Shown in pieces: positions 25,488 to 36,795 of a DNA stretch of 64,000 nt (position 1 is the stretch's first letter; each line of letters begins with the position of its first letter). The DNA comes from Epiperipatus broadwayi. Lineage: Eukaryota > Onychophora > Udeonychophora > Euonychophora > Peripatidae. Where the stretch lies: contig JAQFVV010000031.1 in NCBI GenBank assembly GCA_028023455.1, positions 1,366,001 through 1,430,000 of the forward strand, read 5' to 3'. A model generated the notes under the pieces. It saw only the letters and a program-made list of their open reading frames with translations. It had not been told where the DNA came from and did no database searches. A program made the translations under genes and the position numbers.

Positions 25488-25584
25488 ATGAGTAGGCACT
25501 AGATGGGAATTTTATGCATGAACATTCTAGCATCCATTGATTACTCTGGCTTGCACTGAGTGGCGCTAATATGTAACCTCTGTG

Positions 25585-26335
25585 ATTTTTTTTTTATTCT
25601 ATGTAAACTTAATCTAGTGTCTGCAGGAGAGTTTACAGTGCAGTATTTATTTAGAAATTGTATAATAGTCCATTTGTTAACCTTTCCAAATAAAATAATT
25701 CTTAACCCAATTTTGTTTTAAATGTACAAAAGTATTTTATTAATTAACAGCACATAATTTTTTACATTGAATTAACATTTGTATATACTGTAGATTTAAT
25801 AGAATAAAATTAATATGAAAACAAAAGTATGACATTTATGTCCATGAATATTATCAAATTGGCTGCAGAAAGGATTTTGTTGTTAACTGAAAGAAACTTT
25901 AGTACTTCTTTGAAACTTAAAAGAAACTAAATTCCTAATATCCATTTCATACATTTTTGTCATTGCAGCTATTATTAATATATGATTATTCATAGAATAA
26001 AGAAACATGATTGAGCTATTCACCAACATGTATCATTAATCATAGTGAGTTTTTCCATCTTTTACCTCTGAGTTAAAAACAGAAAACATCATAGTCTTTC
26101 TTCTCACTTGTCTAATAGTTATTAACTAAAATATCAGTTGAACATTCTGAAGGCAGAATAAATTTGTGTGAATAAAACTTTTTATAGATGTTTACAATCC
26201 TGATAGACAAAAGTAAATTATGGATTTTATTCCCAGGAAGCTGTAAAATCACCAGTTAAGGTAATGATCTGTGCCAAAGGTTATGGGTGCTTAGAATTCT
26301 TTGATTGCAGATTCATGACAACTTTTTATTTAGAT
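25585..26335. other. AT-rich spacer, no feature recognised
   Basis: Lies between the repeat B array and the RTE element. Contains ordinary AT-rich DNA only. Confidence 0.45.
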
Positions 26336-26339
26336 GCTT

Positions 26340-29005
26340 TCAAAGCAGATCATTTTCAAATGAAGGAAGATTGCACAAATTGTAAATAAAAGAACTGTTT
26401 AGTATTAAAAGAGACATTCTTGAACTTTATGAAATTAGAAGAAAAGTTGAAGATACAATTGATTTAAAAAGTGGACATGTACTCTAGCACAAAGACACAA
26501 ATATTGTGAGCACAAGTGAAGTGGAATTCATTGTAAATAAAAACTAAAAAAATAACTTTGTAGGGATACATGGTATATCAGACAGAGTAACAAGATTGGT
26601 TATTCATATTAATGAAAGATACTAAATGGAGATATTTCAGGTTTATGCCCCAATAAGTTTTCATTGTGATTAAGAAATGGATGTGTTTTATATTGATGTA
26701 TAAAAGATCAAATCAAATATTATCATAAGAGATTTTAATGCTAAAATTGATAAAGGATTGAAGGATGAAAGAGCTGTAAGTAAATTTGACTATAATGATA
26801 GAAATGAAAGAGGACACAGTCTTATGGTGATCATAGAGTATTAAAAAAATATGCAAAAATAGGTTCAGCAAAATCAGATTATATTTTTGCTAATAGAAAA
26901 TTTTATTTCAAGATAGTAATATTCTTAATAGTTTCAACACAGGAAATGATCATCAATTAGTAAGATGTAAAATATGTATTAATGCAAAACTAGAGAGATT
27001 AAAACTGTAAGACAACAATAATAGTGGATATTCCTTAACTCCAGAAACCCTTCAGTGAATTTAAATTAGAACATACAAATCATTATTAAAATATTAATAG
27101 ATTTTGAACATGATTCAGACTTGAATGAAATCAATAAGAAGGGCTCTATTAAAACTTTTAGGTACAAAAAGGCATCAATTTACCAGTAAATTTTCTTTTG
27201 AGAAAAGACAATGAAAAAAAATAAGGAATATGGAAATATTTTAAAATGATCTATTAAAGAAGAAATGAATATGTAGAATTTTGTAAAATGACATAAAAAA
27301 GAGTTAGTAATGTCATAAGAAAATATAATTGTTAATTGGCAAGAAAAGTTATAGAAGAGAATAAGTCTCACAAGTATAAAACAATATCTTAGTATCTGTA
27401 CAAAACTTATTTTGGCAACAAGAAAAAAAGCTAAAACTATTATTGAAAAAAGAGATGACAAGAAATGTTTTGAAGAGTTATATATATAAATAAATTATAT
27501 AATAATAAAAAATCAAGAGACAAAGTATTTTCTACATTTTTCATATCATTGGAATTGTCCCACATTTTAAATGAAGTGATATGCAATTAAATCTATGAGA
27601 AAAGGTAAAGCACCAGGAAGAGATGGAATTATAATTGATACCTTAAAAAACCTAGTGAAGAAATAGAAAAATTGTTGGCAAAGTTATATACCAATTGTTT
27701 AAGTAATAAAGATGTGCCAGAATTGATTAGAAGAATACAGTATCGATAATTATATTTAAGAAAAATGATAAAGGATATATTATAAACTGCAGACCTATCA
27801 ATATTTTATCGATTATATACAAAGTCTTTACTAAGGTAGTTGAAATTCATCTCCCATGAATTTTGGATTGTAATTAACCAAAAGAACAAACTGGACTTAA
27901 AAGTGGTTTTATTACAATGAATCTCATCCAAATATTGAGAGAAGTTATAAAAAAGATCAATGAATATGGGTTTCCATTATATTTTGGATTTGAAAATTAT
28001 GAAAAGACTTTTGAATCTATCAACATTTTTATAGTAATTAAGCATTAGATTATCATAATATAAATACAGGATATTGTCATATTCTTAAGACTATTTACCA
28101 AAATGCAATAGTAATAATTAAATTAAATAGTGACATTAAAAAGTTAATGTTGAAAAAGATGTATAACAGGGTGATTCTATATCTCCAAAACTAGGAAGTA
28201 AAAATAAATTAAAACTAGGAAGTAAAAATAAATGGAAATTATATAAGTCATTTAGCTTTTGTAGATGTAGTTGATGTTTTTTGCAAATAATACTTCAGAG
28301 CTTTAGGAAAAGTTGCAAGAGTTATCAGATGAAAGTAAGCAAATAGGTCTTAAGATAAATGCTAAAAAGATTAAAGAAATGTCCAATAGATTTTCTTTGA
28401 AGAAGAAAATAAAAGTTGATAATCATGAATTAAAAGATATTAATAATTACAAATTGGTTAAATTGTTAATACATATGAAAATAAATAAAATTAATCATAG
28501 AATTAAATTGGATTGGAATATTTTTAGTAGAAATTACATAATATTAAAAGAAAAGATACTTATATATTTCAAAAGGAAAGTTTACAAAAGATGTATTTTA
28601 ACAGTTCTTATTTGGATTTGAGACTTTGGAGACTTAATAGAAGACAATACAGAGACTTCACATCACTCAACAAAGTATGGAGAGAGGTATGTTAGAAGTA
28701 ATAGGAAAATATCAAATATGAAATACATGAATAAGATACAGGTTTAATGACATTATTAAAAAAATCAAAATGAAACTGGGATGGATATATAGCTAGTGAG
28801 ATGACAGTAGGTAAAGTTTTAAACTGGATCCCAAAAAGATTGTAAAAAAACTTGAAAGAGACTGCATGTAAAATGAATGAAATAAGAAAATTTATTGGTG
28901 TGTTGTAGACAAAAAAAGAAAGCTAAAAATCATAAAAATTGCATCAAACTTGAAGAGACCTTCAGTCTAAAGTCAGATGATAATCATTGAAAATGGTGAT
29001 GATAT
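26340..29005 (+). mobile_element. RTE-type non-LTR retrotransposon, nearly full length, decayed
   Basis: Reads rightwards. Endonuclease fragments start near 26370: LYEIRRKVEDTIDLKSGHV, then HGISDRVTRLVIHIN (26570-26612), VYAP, and DFNAK with the preceding GD lost (about 26730). The RT has KSMRKGKAPGRDGIII (27591-27640), the AFVDV block that replaces AFADD (about 28255), and ELSDESKQIGLKINAKK (28316-28366), the signature of arthropod-type RTE. The C-terminus (GYIASEMTVGKVLNWIPK, 28780-28840) leads to a GATGAT-rich tail near 28975-29005, typical of RTE. Many stops; not functional. The 2.7 kb length is a little under the usual RTE length. A small tandem duplication (ACTAGGAAGTAAAAATAAAT) sits at 28190-28233. 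Confidence 0.85.
28313..28621 (+). pseudogene. RTE reverse transcriptase thumb region (longest open stretch)
   Basis: About 100 codons stay open. It begins with the LQELSDESKQIGLKINAKK block that follows the catalytic motif in RTE/BovB-like polymerases, continues through the thumb, and stops before the conserved YGxE(T/C)W-like block near 28615. The catalytic YADD counterpart lies just upstream and is destroyed. No activity expected. Confidence 0.75.
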
Positions 29006-29980
29006 TATAAAATTTGTCAGTTGCATTTATTAGAATGTATCAATTGATAACAAATAACTTTCATTGATATCTGAATGAATCTCAAACCTCATTGATCAAG
29101 GTAATAATTTTACATAGCTTGAAGCTTATGCTAAGTGCCATTAGAGCAGAGACAGCTTTTGTCTTATTATATTGTTTAAAGTGGAAAGTTTGATGATTTG
29201 TTGTCATCAAAGAGAAGACCCTATTAGTAATTATTTATGGGTTTCATGATCATATTTTTTTATTATACAAGACTCTTAATAATGCTAACAAAAACAATAG
29301 TTTTGAATTAATTTATTGTTAACTGGCTGATTTGAAAATTGGGGAACTCAGCATAATTGGTGAGATGAGAACTGCCCTATCTAGATACAAAAGATTAGAT
29401 AAATACTTATAATATAATTCAAATGACATACACTGATCTCTTAGTGATGATAAATTCCAAAATTTAGTCATGGTCCAATTGGAAATCCATTTTAAATTGT
29501 TAGAAAATATATTAGTGATTAAATCATTGACTCATATTGGTATTAAATATTTCTTTGTATTGTAGCATAATAATTTGTTTAACAAGAGTCTTTGATGATC
29601 CTTTGATATAATTTATAAATAAATATTTTTATATATTATTGTTTATTTCCCTTTTTTCAAAAACTTAAGAAGAAATTTAATTTTTTCCAATAAACCATTA
29701 AACAAGATTTTTACATCAAATTTTTTGATTGGTGACAAAAAGTAATAAGACTTGTGCTATCATTGCTAAGATTTATATGGTTATTGGCATGTAAGGTAAT
29801 TTTCAAAACAAATGCTGTTATATTGTTCAACAATTTCATGATTGCTGGTAAAATATGTTTCTAATATTATATTTACTACTGAAATGAAAACAAATAAATA
29901 TGCTCTGCCTGCTACTATTGGTGAGGTAGCTCCTAGTTCTGAGGTGATTAGGGAAGAAGGATTGTTATTGCCGTTATAAG
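29006..29980. other. AT-rich spacer, no feature recognised
   Basis: Slightly less AT-rich near 29100-29200 and 29340-29380, but no frame or repeat could be assigned. Confidence 0.45.
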
Positions 29981-29984
29981 TTTC

Positions 29985-30440
29985 CTATTACTTCCAGTTG
30001 TATCTTGGCAGCCTACCTTGCACCTTGTCTCATGCCAGTGTTTAATTCTAGCAGCTTCCAGTCCTGAATGTGCATTTGCCTCACTGTGTCAACCATTTAC
30101 CTTAACTGCTATTGTCTGGAAATCAGAAATTCTATCTTTCACATTTGACAGTAGTTCTCTGCAGAACATGTATGGAGAATGTGAATTCTGTCTTTCACCT
30201 TTGTGACAGTAGTTCTCTGATTCTACTTCTAAAAGACTGACTATTTATTGCCAGATCTCCATCCTTAATAGAAATATCGGATTCAGTGAGCATCATCACC
30301 TATTAGACAACTCTTGCCATTGGCTATGCATTATATATCTTTAATCACATAGATTAATGGCAACGAATGCTCAACCCGATCTAGATAAGAAGTGTGGACT
30401 AGTCCATTAATTGAAGGCAAGGTGAGATATGGCTGCTGTA
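29985..30440. repeat. Repeat C, copy 2
   Basis: Same family and orientation as 19420-19910. It has an internal near-duplication: ATTCTATCTTTCAC with GACAGTAGTTCTCTG occurs at 30128-30161 and again at 30186-30219. The right end shares GTGGACTAGTCCA and GGCAAGGT with copy 1. The short open frame 30018-30206 is not conserved in copy 1 and is not counted as a gene. Confidence 0.6.
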
Positions 30441-30865
30441 TTACAGAAATGTAAAATACCCATCAAAAATATTCAGATTTGTAATGTGGCATTAAGTATT
30501 ATTTAATTTATGAATTCCAGTACAATCTAAATAAAATGGGAATTTAGTATTTCACAATAATCAATTAAGACATATTTTCTATGGAGTGATATTAATTATT
30601 TATTTTATGAGTCAGCTCAAAGAATAATAATAAATACATCAATATGTTTTAATTTGCATTTGTCTTCGCTTTATATGTTAAAATTTATTGCATATATTAA
30701 ATATTTCAATGATTACAGAAATAAAACAATCAACTTATAGCAGATAAAACTTGACATCATAGACGATAGTTTACCACTATTTTAGCGTACCCCCCTCTTA
30801 TTTCAAAGTTACATCGTAAATTTTAATCAAACCTTTGCATTAACAACAACAGCAAAATACCTGGG

Positions 30866-30950
30866 TAGTATTAGTACTGTAATAGCATGAAAGACTAGAG
30901 AGCTGAAGGTCCTGGATCAAAGCACTAATTTGTCACGTGATCTTTTGATA
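30866..30950 (+). repeat. Possible tRNA-derived SINE remnant
   Basis: A GGTAGTATTAGTACTG stretch followed 35 bases later by GGTCCTGGATCAAAGC looks like decayed box A and box B of a tRNA head. No cloverleaf is intact. Confidence 0.3.
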
Positions 30951-32585
30951 ATAAACAGTCTATTGCTAGTTTTAGTTATTTGTGTTTTTAAAAATCTTAA
31001 ATATAGTACTTATATGGTTTTCTAAAAATTTATTCTACATGTAATTTTATGTATAAATAATCTCAAAATTTGATAATAAAGATTATTTTTAAGCTTTTAA
31101 ACACTGAATCACTTTAAACATTAATGCTATATGTACTAAAAAATATATTTTCCCTAAATAAAATAAAAAAATCTCAGTAAAGAGTTATAATTTATTTGCC
31201 GAATCATTTAATTACTAAATTAAACATGATGTTTTAAATTTTATAATTTTAATACAATTAAAAAAAAAAGCAAAAACAGATACATAATCTTTTTATATAT
31301 GGTAACCAGTAAAGAAAACATAATATTATGATTTTAAATTAATTTAACATATACAATTAAATATTTTAGATAATGATTATAAAAACTGCAAAAAAAAAAA
31401 AATTATATTTGCATATAGGCACAAATTGTTTAAAAATATATACATACTGTAATAACTTAGAAAGAAATAGAAATAAATTTTGTATTCAGGAAAAAGCGTA
31501 CAATGTAGTTCTAAATTTAGAGATACTTGAATAAATTAAAGGGCATCAGATGATAGTGCCAGTAATGATAAACAAATAGTTATGGTATTTTTTCAAATAA
31601 ATCTTCTTGCAACAGGTCTCATTCTAATACGATTCGAGAATTGGGGGGGGGGGGCTGTAACATGACATTCCTACAACACTATTTTGTTCTAACATGGTTT
31701 GAGAGTGGTGAAACTCTATAATCCAGCTTTCAACAAGTTTTGGTAATTAGGGAAATGTCCATATAACATAGGACAAACACCATCTCTGTCGATATTTGTT
31801 ATTCAAGCATGCATCGTTTAATGGTGATTAATAAAGATGACAAAGAAAATATGTAATACTAATATGCAATGCTTTTAATCAATTATTGCTTTAGTAAACA
31901 TATTTCTCTTAGTTATAAAGTGCAAATAGTATAGTTTTTTTTTTTTTAACTTTAGAACCTAACTCTGTTTTTCATACTAGTTCTTTGTTTTGTATAACAT
32001 GAATTTGCATACATGGCATTTTTTTAGGAAGCCATCAACCATGTTTTACAGGGATTATCTGTATTTTAACCTACCTTTCAGCAACAAGATATTCATACTT
32101 ACATTAATATGAAATGCACAAATAAAACCTGTATACAAGAATGATATATTCAAAAAATAAAACATTTTTTAAGCATATATTCTGAGTACAGGCATGCTTA
32201 TTTAGAGTTTACTTTTTAATGTATTTTATTTAAAAATACTGAAGCTAAATAAAATATTTAAGATGCAATTTTATAATTTTGTAATAATAAATATTTTATA
32301 TAGTGGTAATATTTAATAACCAGCATGTTCATATAAATTCATATATCCTTAAATCTAACTAAAAAAAAAGATTATTTACATATATCATATGGACTTTAGG
32401 GTAATGTAATTTGTCATGACTTACAATCTGAGTTGTTTTCCACTATGTCCTACAACCTGGGTTTAAAAATAGGCTAGGTAATTTTTTTCCAGCTTCTAAT
32501 CAACTTACATATTTTAATTTCAGGCACATAAAGTAAGCTAGGTAAATAGGATATCTAGCTATTTTTTAGTCATTATCACCACCAT
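30951..32585. other. AT-rich spacer with a G12 tract
   Basis: A run of twelve G lies at 31643-31654. The segment 31600-31830 is less AT-rich and has scattered resemblance to Tc1/pogo-type MITE ends (CATGCATCGTTTAATGG), but I found no matching inverted terminus. Nothing else recognised. Confidence 0.4.
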
Positions 32586-32589
32586 TTTT

Positions 32590-33730
32590 AACTACTATCA
32601 ATATATGATAGAATGAAAATCTCTTCAAGTTTAATACAGTTTTCTGATACATAGCTTCTTTTCTCCACATAACGCTAACAAACTTTTTATTTTATCCATC
32701 CATTTCACATCTGGTCTTTTACAATCTCATGAGATCCCATTTAAGGCTTCAACTGTCCATCTGTTATCATGTCTTATAGCAATATGTCCAGCCAGCTCTA
32801 TTTCATCTTTTAATTTTTTTAATAATATAGTGACACCTGTTTGTTCTCTCAACTATGTATTTCACTTTCAATTCACTCTTGTTGCTCTTAACATTCATAT
32901 CTCCATACTTCCTTGAGTGATCTGTATTACTCTTATGTTAAGTATTCAAATATCTAATCCATAAGTAAAAATTCATAAAAAAAAATCAGTTAAAAAACTT
33001 TCTTTTTACTTACATCAGTATATTTTTTTAATACGTTATTTTTATCAAAAGCATCCAAACCAAATTGAATTCTATAATTGATTTCATCTATTATATTTCA
33101 CTCTTTATTATTTATCAATGTGTTTGTAGTTGTTAATTTTTTCTTATTTGTGATTATCCATCTTTATTTTTTTCTTCTGAGAAAATCCATTTAGTCTTTT
33201 TAGCGTTTTCCTTTGTCCTATTTTTCTGAAGCTTTGAAGCATTATTTTTAAAAACCATCACAACATCTACAAAATCTAAATGACAAATAATCTCTGTATG
33301 GTTTAATCCAGAAGTCCCCAACCTTTTTGCACTTAAGAGCACATTCTTTAATACCGGCCAGGTGGCGGGCACCATTTATTTTTTTAATCAGGTGGTGGGC
33401 ACCATTAATTTTTTCAATGTAAATTTATAGTTGGATATTGTTAATAATACACATAATGTACAAAAAAATATTTATTTCAAAAATAAAATTTTAACATATA
33501 ATTAACGTTTATATTTTTATGCTGTAAAAGTATAGTATGCCCTACAATTTGATTACAATATAATACAATAATTTATAAGAAATTTTAAAAATTAAATTTA
33601 TTTGTAACAAATAAATAATTTTTTATCCTGTTCGGATAGTGGCAGGCACATGTAAAATGGTCTGCAGGCATAGGGTTGGGAACCCCTGGTTTAATCCCTC
33701 AATTTAAATAATATAAAAAACAACTCCTTA
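32590..33730 (-). mobile_element. RTE-type retrotransposon fragment (minus), interrupted
   Basis: Same family as 26.3-29.0 kb. The minus strand gives the C-terminal block REQTGVTILLKKLKDEIEL and then LAGHIAIRHDNRWTVEALN (about 32860-32730), and the RT active-site region CHLDFVDVVMVFKNNASKLQ (33285-33226), again with VDVV in place of ADD. The frame is then broken at 33309 by a short hAT element and resumes past 33696. Truncated 5' end; boundaries uncertain by 50-100 bp. Confidence 0.75.
33309..33688. mobile_element. Non-autonomous hAT element (MITE), 380 bp, with 8-bp target duplication
   Basis: Ends are CAGAAGTCCCCAACC (33309) and GGTTGGGAACCCCTG (33688); as inverted repeats they match at 12 of 15 positions. 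It is flanked by GTTTAATC at 33301-33308 and again at 33689-33696, a perfect 8-bp duplication as hAT transposases make. The CAG...CTG termini also fit hAT. The inside is non-coding and starts with two tandem copies of a GGTGGYGGGCACCAT block (33360-33408). It sits inside the minus-strand RTE remnant, so it is younger than that insertion. Confidence 0.95.
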
Positions 33731-33739
33731 ATTTCTCAT

Positions 33740-36700
33740 TACTTGGTTGGTAAGAAAGTTCTTCTTTGCTTTGAAATGAGTATTTAAAAGCTTTGACATT
33801 TACATGTATCATCAACAAAAATATGTCTGTTGTATCTAATTTAATAATAAATTGTTTTCATTTTAAAACATTTTTTTTTGTTTTGTATTATTTTTGAACA
33901 TGATCAAAAAAATATTCAAGATTATTGTGATTTTTGTATGATTATTTGTTTTTCTTCTTTATTTTTTCAGATTTAGAAAATTCATATTTATAAGATTGAG
34001 AAACTTTTATGTTTATTAATTATAAAAAATGCTTAAATATAAAAGCAAATTTTAATATCTATTAAATACTACAAATTTCCTTTGTTCTTACAATTTTAAC
34101 AGTTAATATATTATGCACTTCTTTGCATTTAGCTTAATAGTGAACTCAAGAGTTTAAGACTCTTAGATCAATTCTCATCTAAAAAAAAATTGGTTGGTTA
34201 AATGAATGGAAATGCTATGCTTAGCCTGCCTCTTCTCTTTAAATGACCTTTAAATTCCTCATTAATTATTCACATGAGAGAATGCAATTATATTTAATAA
34301 AATTTGATATAGTGTACTTAATATTTAAATGGGTTTAAAAGATTAATAATTAAATCTAAGCTCAAAAAAAACATAATAATCACCAACTTAATAACTGCTT
34401 TGTAATAATTATTATTGTATTTATTTAAAAACACTGATGTCAAAGAAAAGAGGGCAGGAAGCTTGCACTTATAAATTGAATTATAAAAAGTTACTGCTGA
34501 CAAATACTGGGCAAAGATAATGAAATCATATGAAAAATGGTGATCTGTCTCAGGTAAGATGCTGGTTTAATCAGAAGTAGTTTGTGGATCATTTGCCTTT
34601 TTCAGGTGTTTTTATGCATACCTTTGAAATGTGTCTTCAAAGATACAAATTTTAAAAGTATGTAAGATATCATGTATTAATGATGACCCAATGTTTACAC
34701 AAGTATTAAATTAATAATACACTTTTATTTTTGCTTTATTTATTATTTCTAGTTTGTTAATAAATTTTAATGCTCTTTATTTCTTTTTTTTTAATGTAAT
34801 TTAACTCTAGAAATATTGTGAGAAACTTTAAAATGCATACAGTAAATATATTGATATGAATGGGTCTCAAAGCACAAAAATTTAATATGTGTGCATATAT
34901 GTATTTAAAGCTTGAAAGAAAAAGTAAAAATGAATACAGACAAAATTTAAATATATAATTATTTAAAATAAAGTCTGGCATAACTGAAATATTAATCAAA
35001 TAATATTTTTGAAATACTACAAGTTATTTGAAATTATACTATTTAATAAACATATTGCATTTGGCTTATTTCTGATTTTGATAAAAATCAAAGTTGTTAA
35101 TGTAACAAAGATTTTTTTGACTAAAGCTAAGATGTATTTTTTTTAAGGAACAATAATTATAGATATTTCTACAATCTGTTTTTATTTAAAAGAATGATAA
35201 AGAATTTTTTTAATAAAAACTTATTTTTGGTTTTGATGAATATAAATTAAAAAACAAAACCTTGGCAATTTAATTATCTTGTTTTATTAATCAATAGTAA
35301 ATTCAGATTAACTGAGTAGAGGGTGTAGAAGATTAGTTTCAAAGAAAAGACAATTGCTGCCAATCTCCACATTGGCTCGAGTTTGAACTCTTGGAGAAGT
35401 AAAGTAAAATGGCTTCTCTTTAATTTCATGACACAACATGCATGAAGTAGATATTATTTTAGCCTTAATCTTGTTAATTTTAACTATGTCCTTTTGGCAA
35501 TTTGTATGAGAAATCAGCCTAATCTTGAAGCTCCAATATTGCACAATATGCTACTTATATTTGAGTAGAAACACAGATGAAAGAAATACCCCGGTCAGTC
35601 TTATATATACTATTCATGCATAAGATCTATTTTATATACAAATGGAAGCACAGTTTGAAAAGAATCAGCTATTGAGAAACTACATATACACTGTGTGAGT
35701 TAGCTGAATAGTATTAAAAAATGGGGGGGGGTCTATTTCATCATAATTATTTCACTTGAATTTTTTTTATATATAAAATATTTCCTATAATACTTGCAGG
35801 TAAATATTTTATGAATAAAATTAATGTAAGCTGTCCAAAAAATTAGTTAACAGGTAAAAATAAATTTATGATAACTTTCTTAAAGTTTGTAAGTGGTCAC
35901 AGCTGATGGGGAAAAAAGTTGAAAGCAAACTCATATAACATTGCCCTAAAATGCTTTTTTTTTTAACAATTTATGATCTGATTCAGAAAATAATACTAAC
36001 TTCATTCATAAAATTAAAATAAGTAATAATTGAAAAAAAAAAAATTATATTAAGATGTGCATGTTTATGTGGATTCATATTACATAAAAGTTTAACATTT
36101 AGTTATTTAGTTTTTATTCAAATGCAACATTAACCTGTACCACTGATGACAGTAACAATAATAATGGTACTATTTAATATTACTATACTGTATGTGTTTA
36201 TATATGCATATGTTTTAAACTTTTTATTTAATATTTCTATGAATTTTATTGCTTGGTTTTTCAATCTATTGAAATATTTTTTTAATATATGTAGATAATC
36301 AAAATTCAAATGATTTATTTTATGTTATAGAATATTTATCAGCCCTTTCATCATCATTATTATGTTTCAAAGGAACTTTATTAAAAAATTCACAATAGGT
36401 TACAGATGAAAATGTCTAAAAACATATTTACAAAGACAAATGTTAAGTATTATATTGATGAAATTAAATAAATAAATATAAATATGTACAAAAAATGAAA
36501 AACTAAACTGAAAAGAAAAAAAATTACAATGAAAAAATTATACTATAAAATTATATACAAAGATGAATGCAGAAATTGATTATCAGAGAGAGAAAAAAAA
36601 ATGCATATATATATAGGAAATATAGTGTATGCTTCTATTACATAATTTCATTTGCATAACTTTACATTTATATGCATTTTTTTTTTTTTGGCAAAATACT

Positions 36701-36785
36701 ATGTCACAGATTTGAAGTAAATCACATTAGGGACCATGTATCAATATATATTGGCATCTGTTATTTTCTTATCTCTTTGTTGGAT
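33740..36785. other. AT-rich spacer with one unassigned open frame
   Basis: AT-rich DNA, a possible tRNA-like scrap at 34130-34190 (GAGTTTAAGACTC then ATCAATTCTCATC) and a G8 tract at 35724-35731. The minus-strand frame 35308-35544 is described separately. Frames at 34318-34503 and 34757-34999 are AT-rich chance frames. Confidence 0.4.
35308..35544 (-). other. Unrecognised 78-codon open frame
   Basis: I do not recognise it. The translation has a CMLCHEIKEK stretch with one CxxC and a less AT-driven amino-acid mix (SPRVQTRANVEIGSNC) than neighbouring chance frames. The region 35320-35550 is also more G+C-rich. It might be a fragment of an exon or of an element ORF. A frame of this length is also possible by chance in 64 kb. 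Confidence 0.2.
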
Positions 36786-36795
36786 ATTTATTAAT

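Larger units (their letters stand above)
24680..25584. repeat. Repeat B fold-back array (hammerhead-bearing)
   Basis: A long inverted repeat: left arm 24723-25148 (antisense unit), 19-bp spacer, right arm 25168-25584 (sense unit). Ends read CACAGAGG and CCTCTGTG. Just left of it, 24681-24722 carries the start of another antisense unit, so this is a broken tandem plus an inverted copy. The spacer contains GTAAGCATAAAGAAT, the inverse of 24696-24710. Marker blocks match the pair at 12.5-13.2 kb. Each arm has a hammerhead-like motif and no conserved frame. Confidence 0.8.

Noticed and set aside
31600-31830. Pogo/Tigger-like MITE
   Set aside because: Only loose word similarity; no inverted terminal repeat or TA duplication found.
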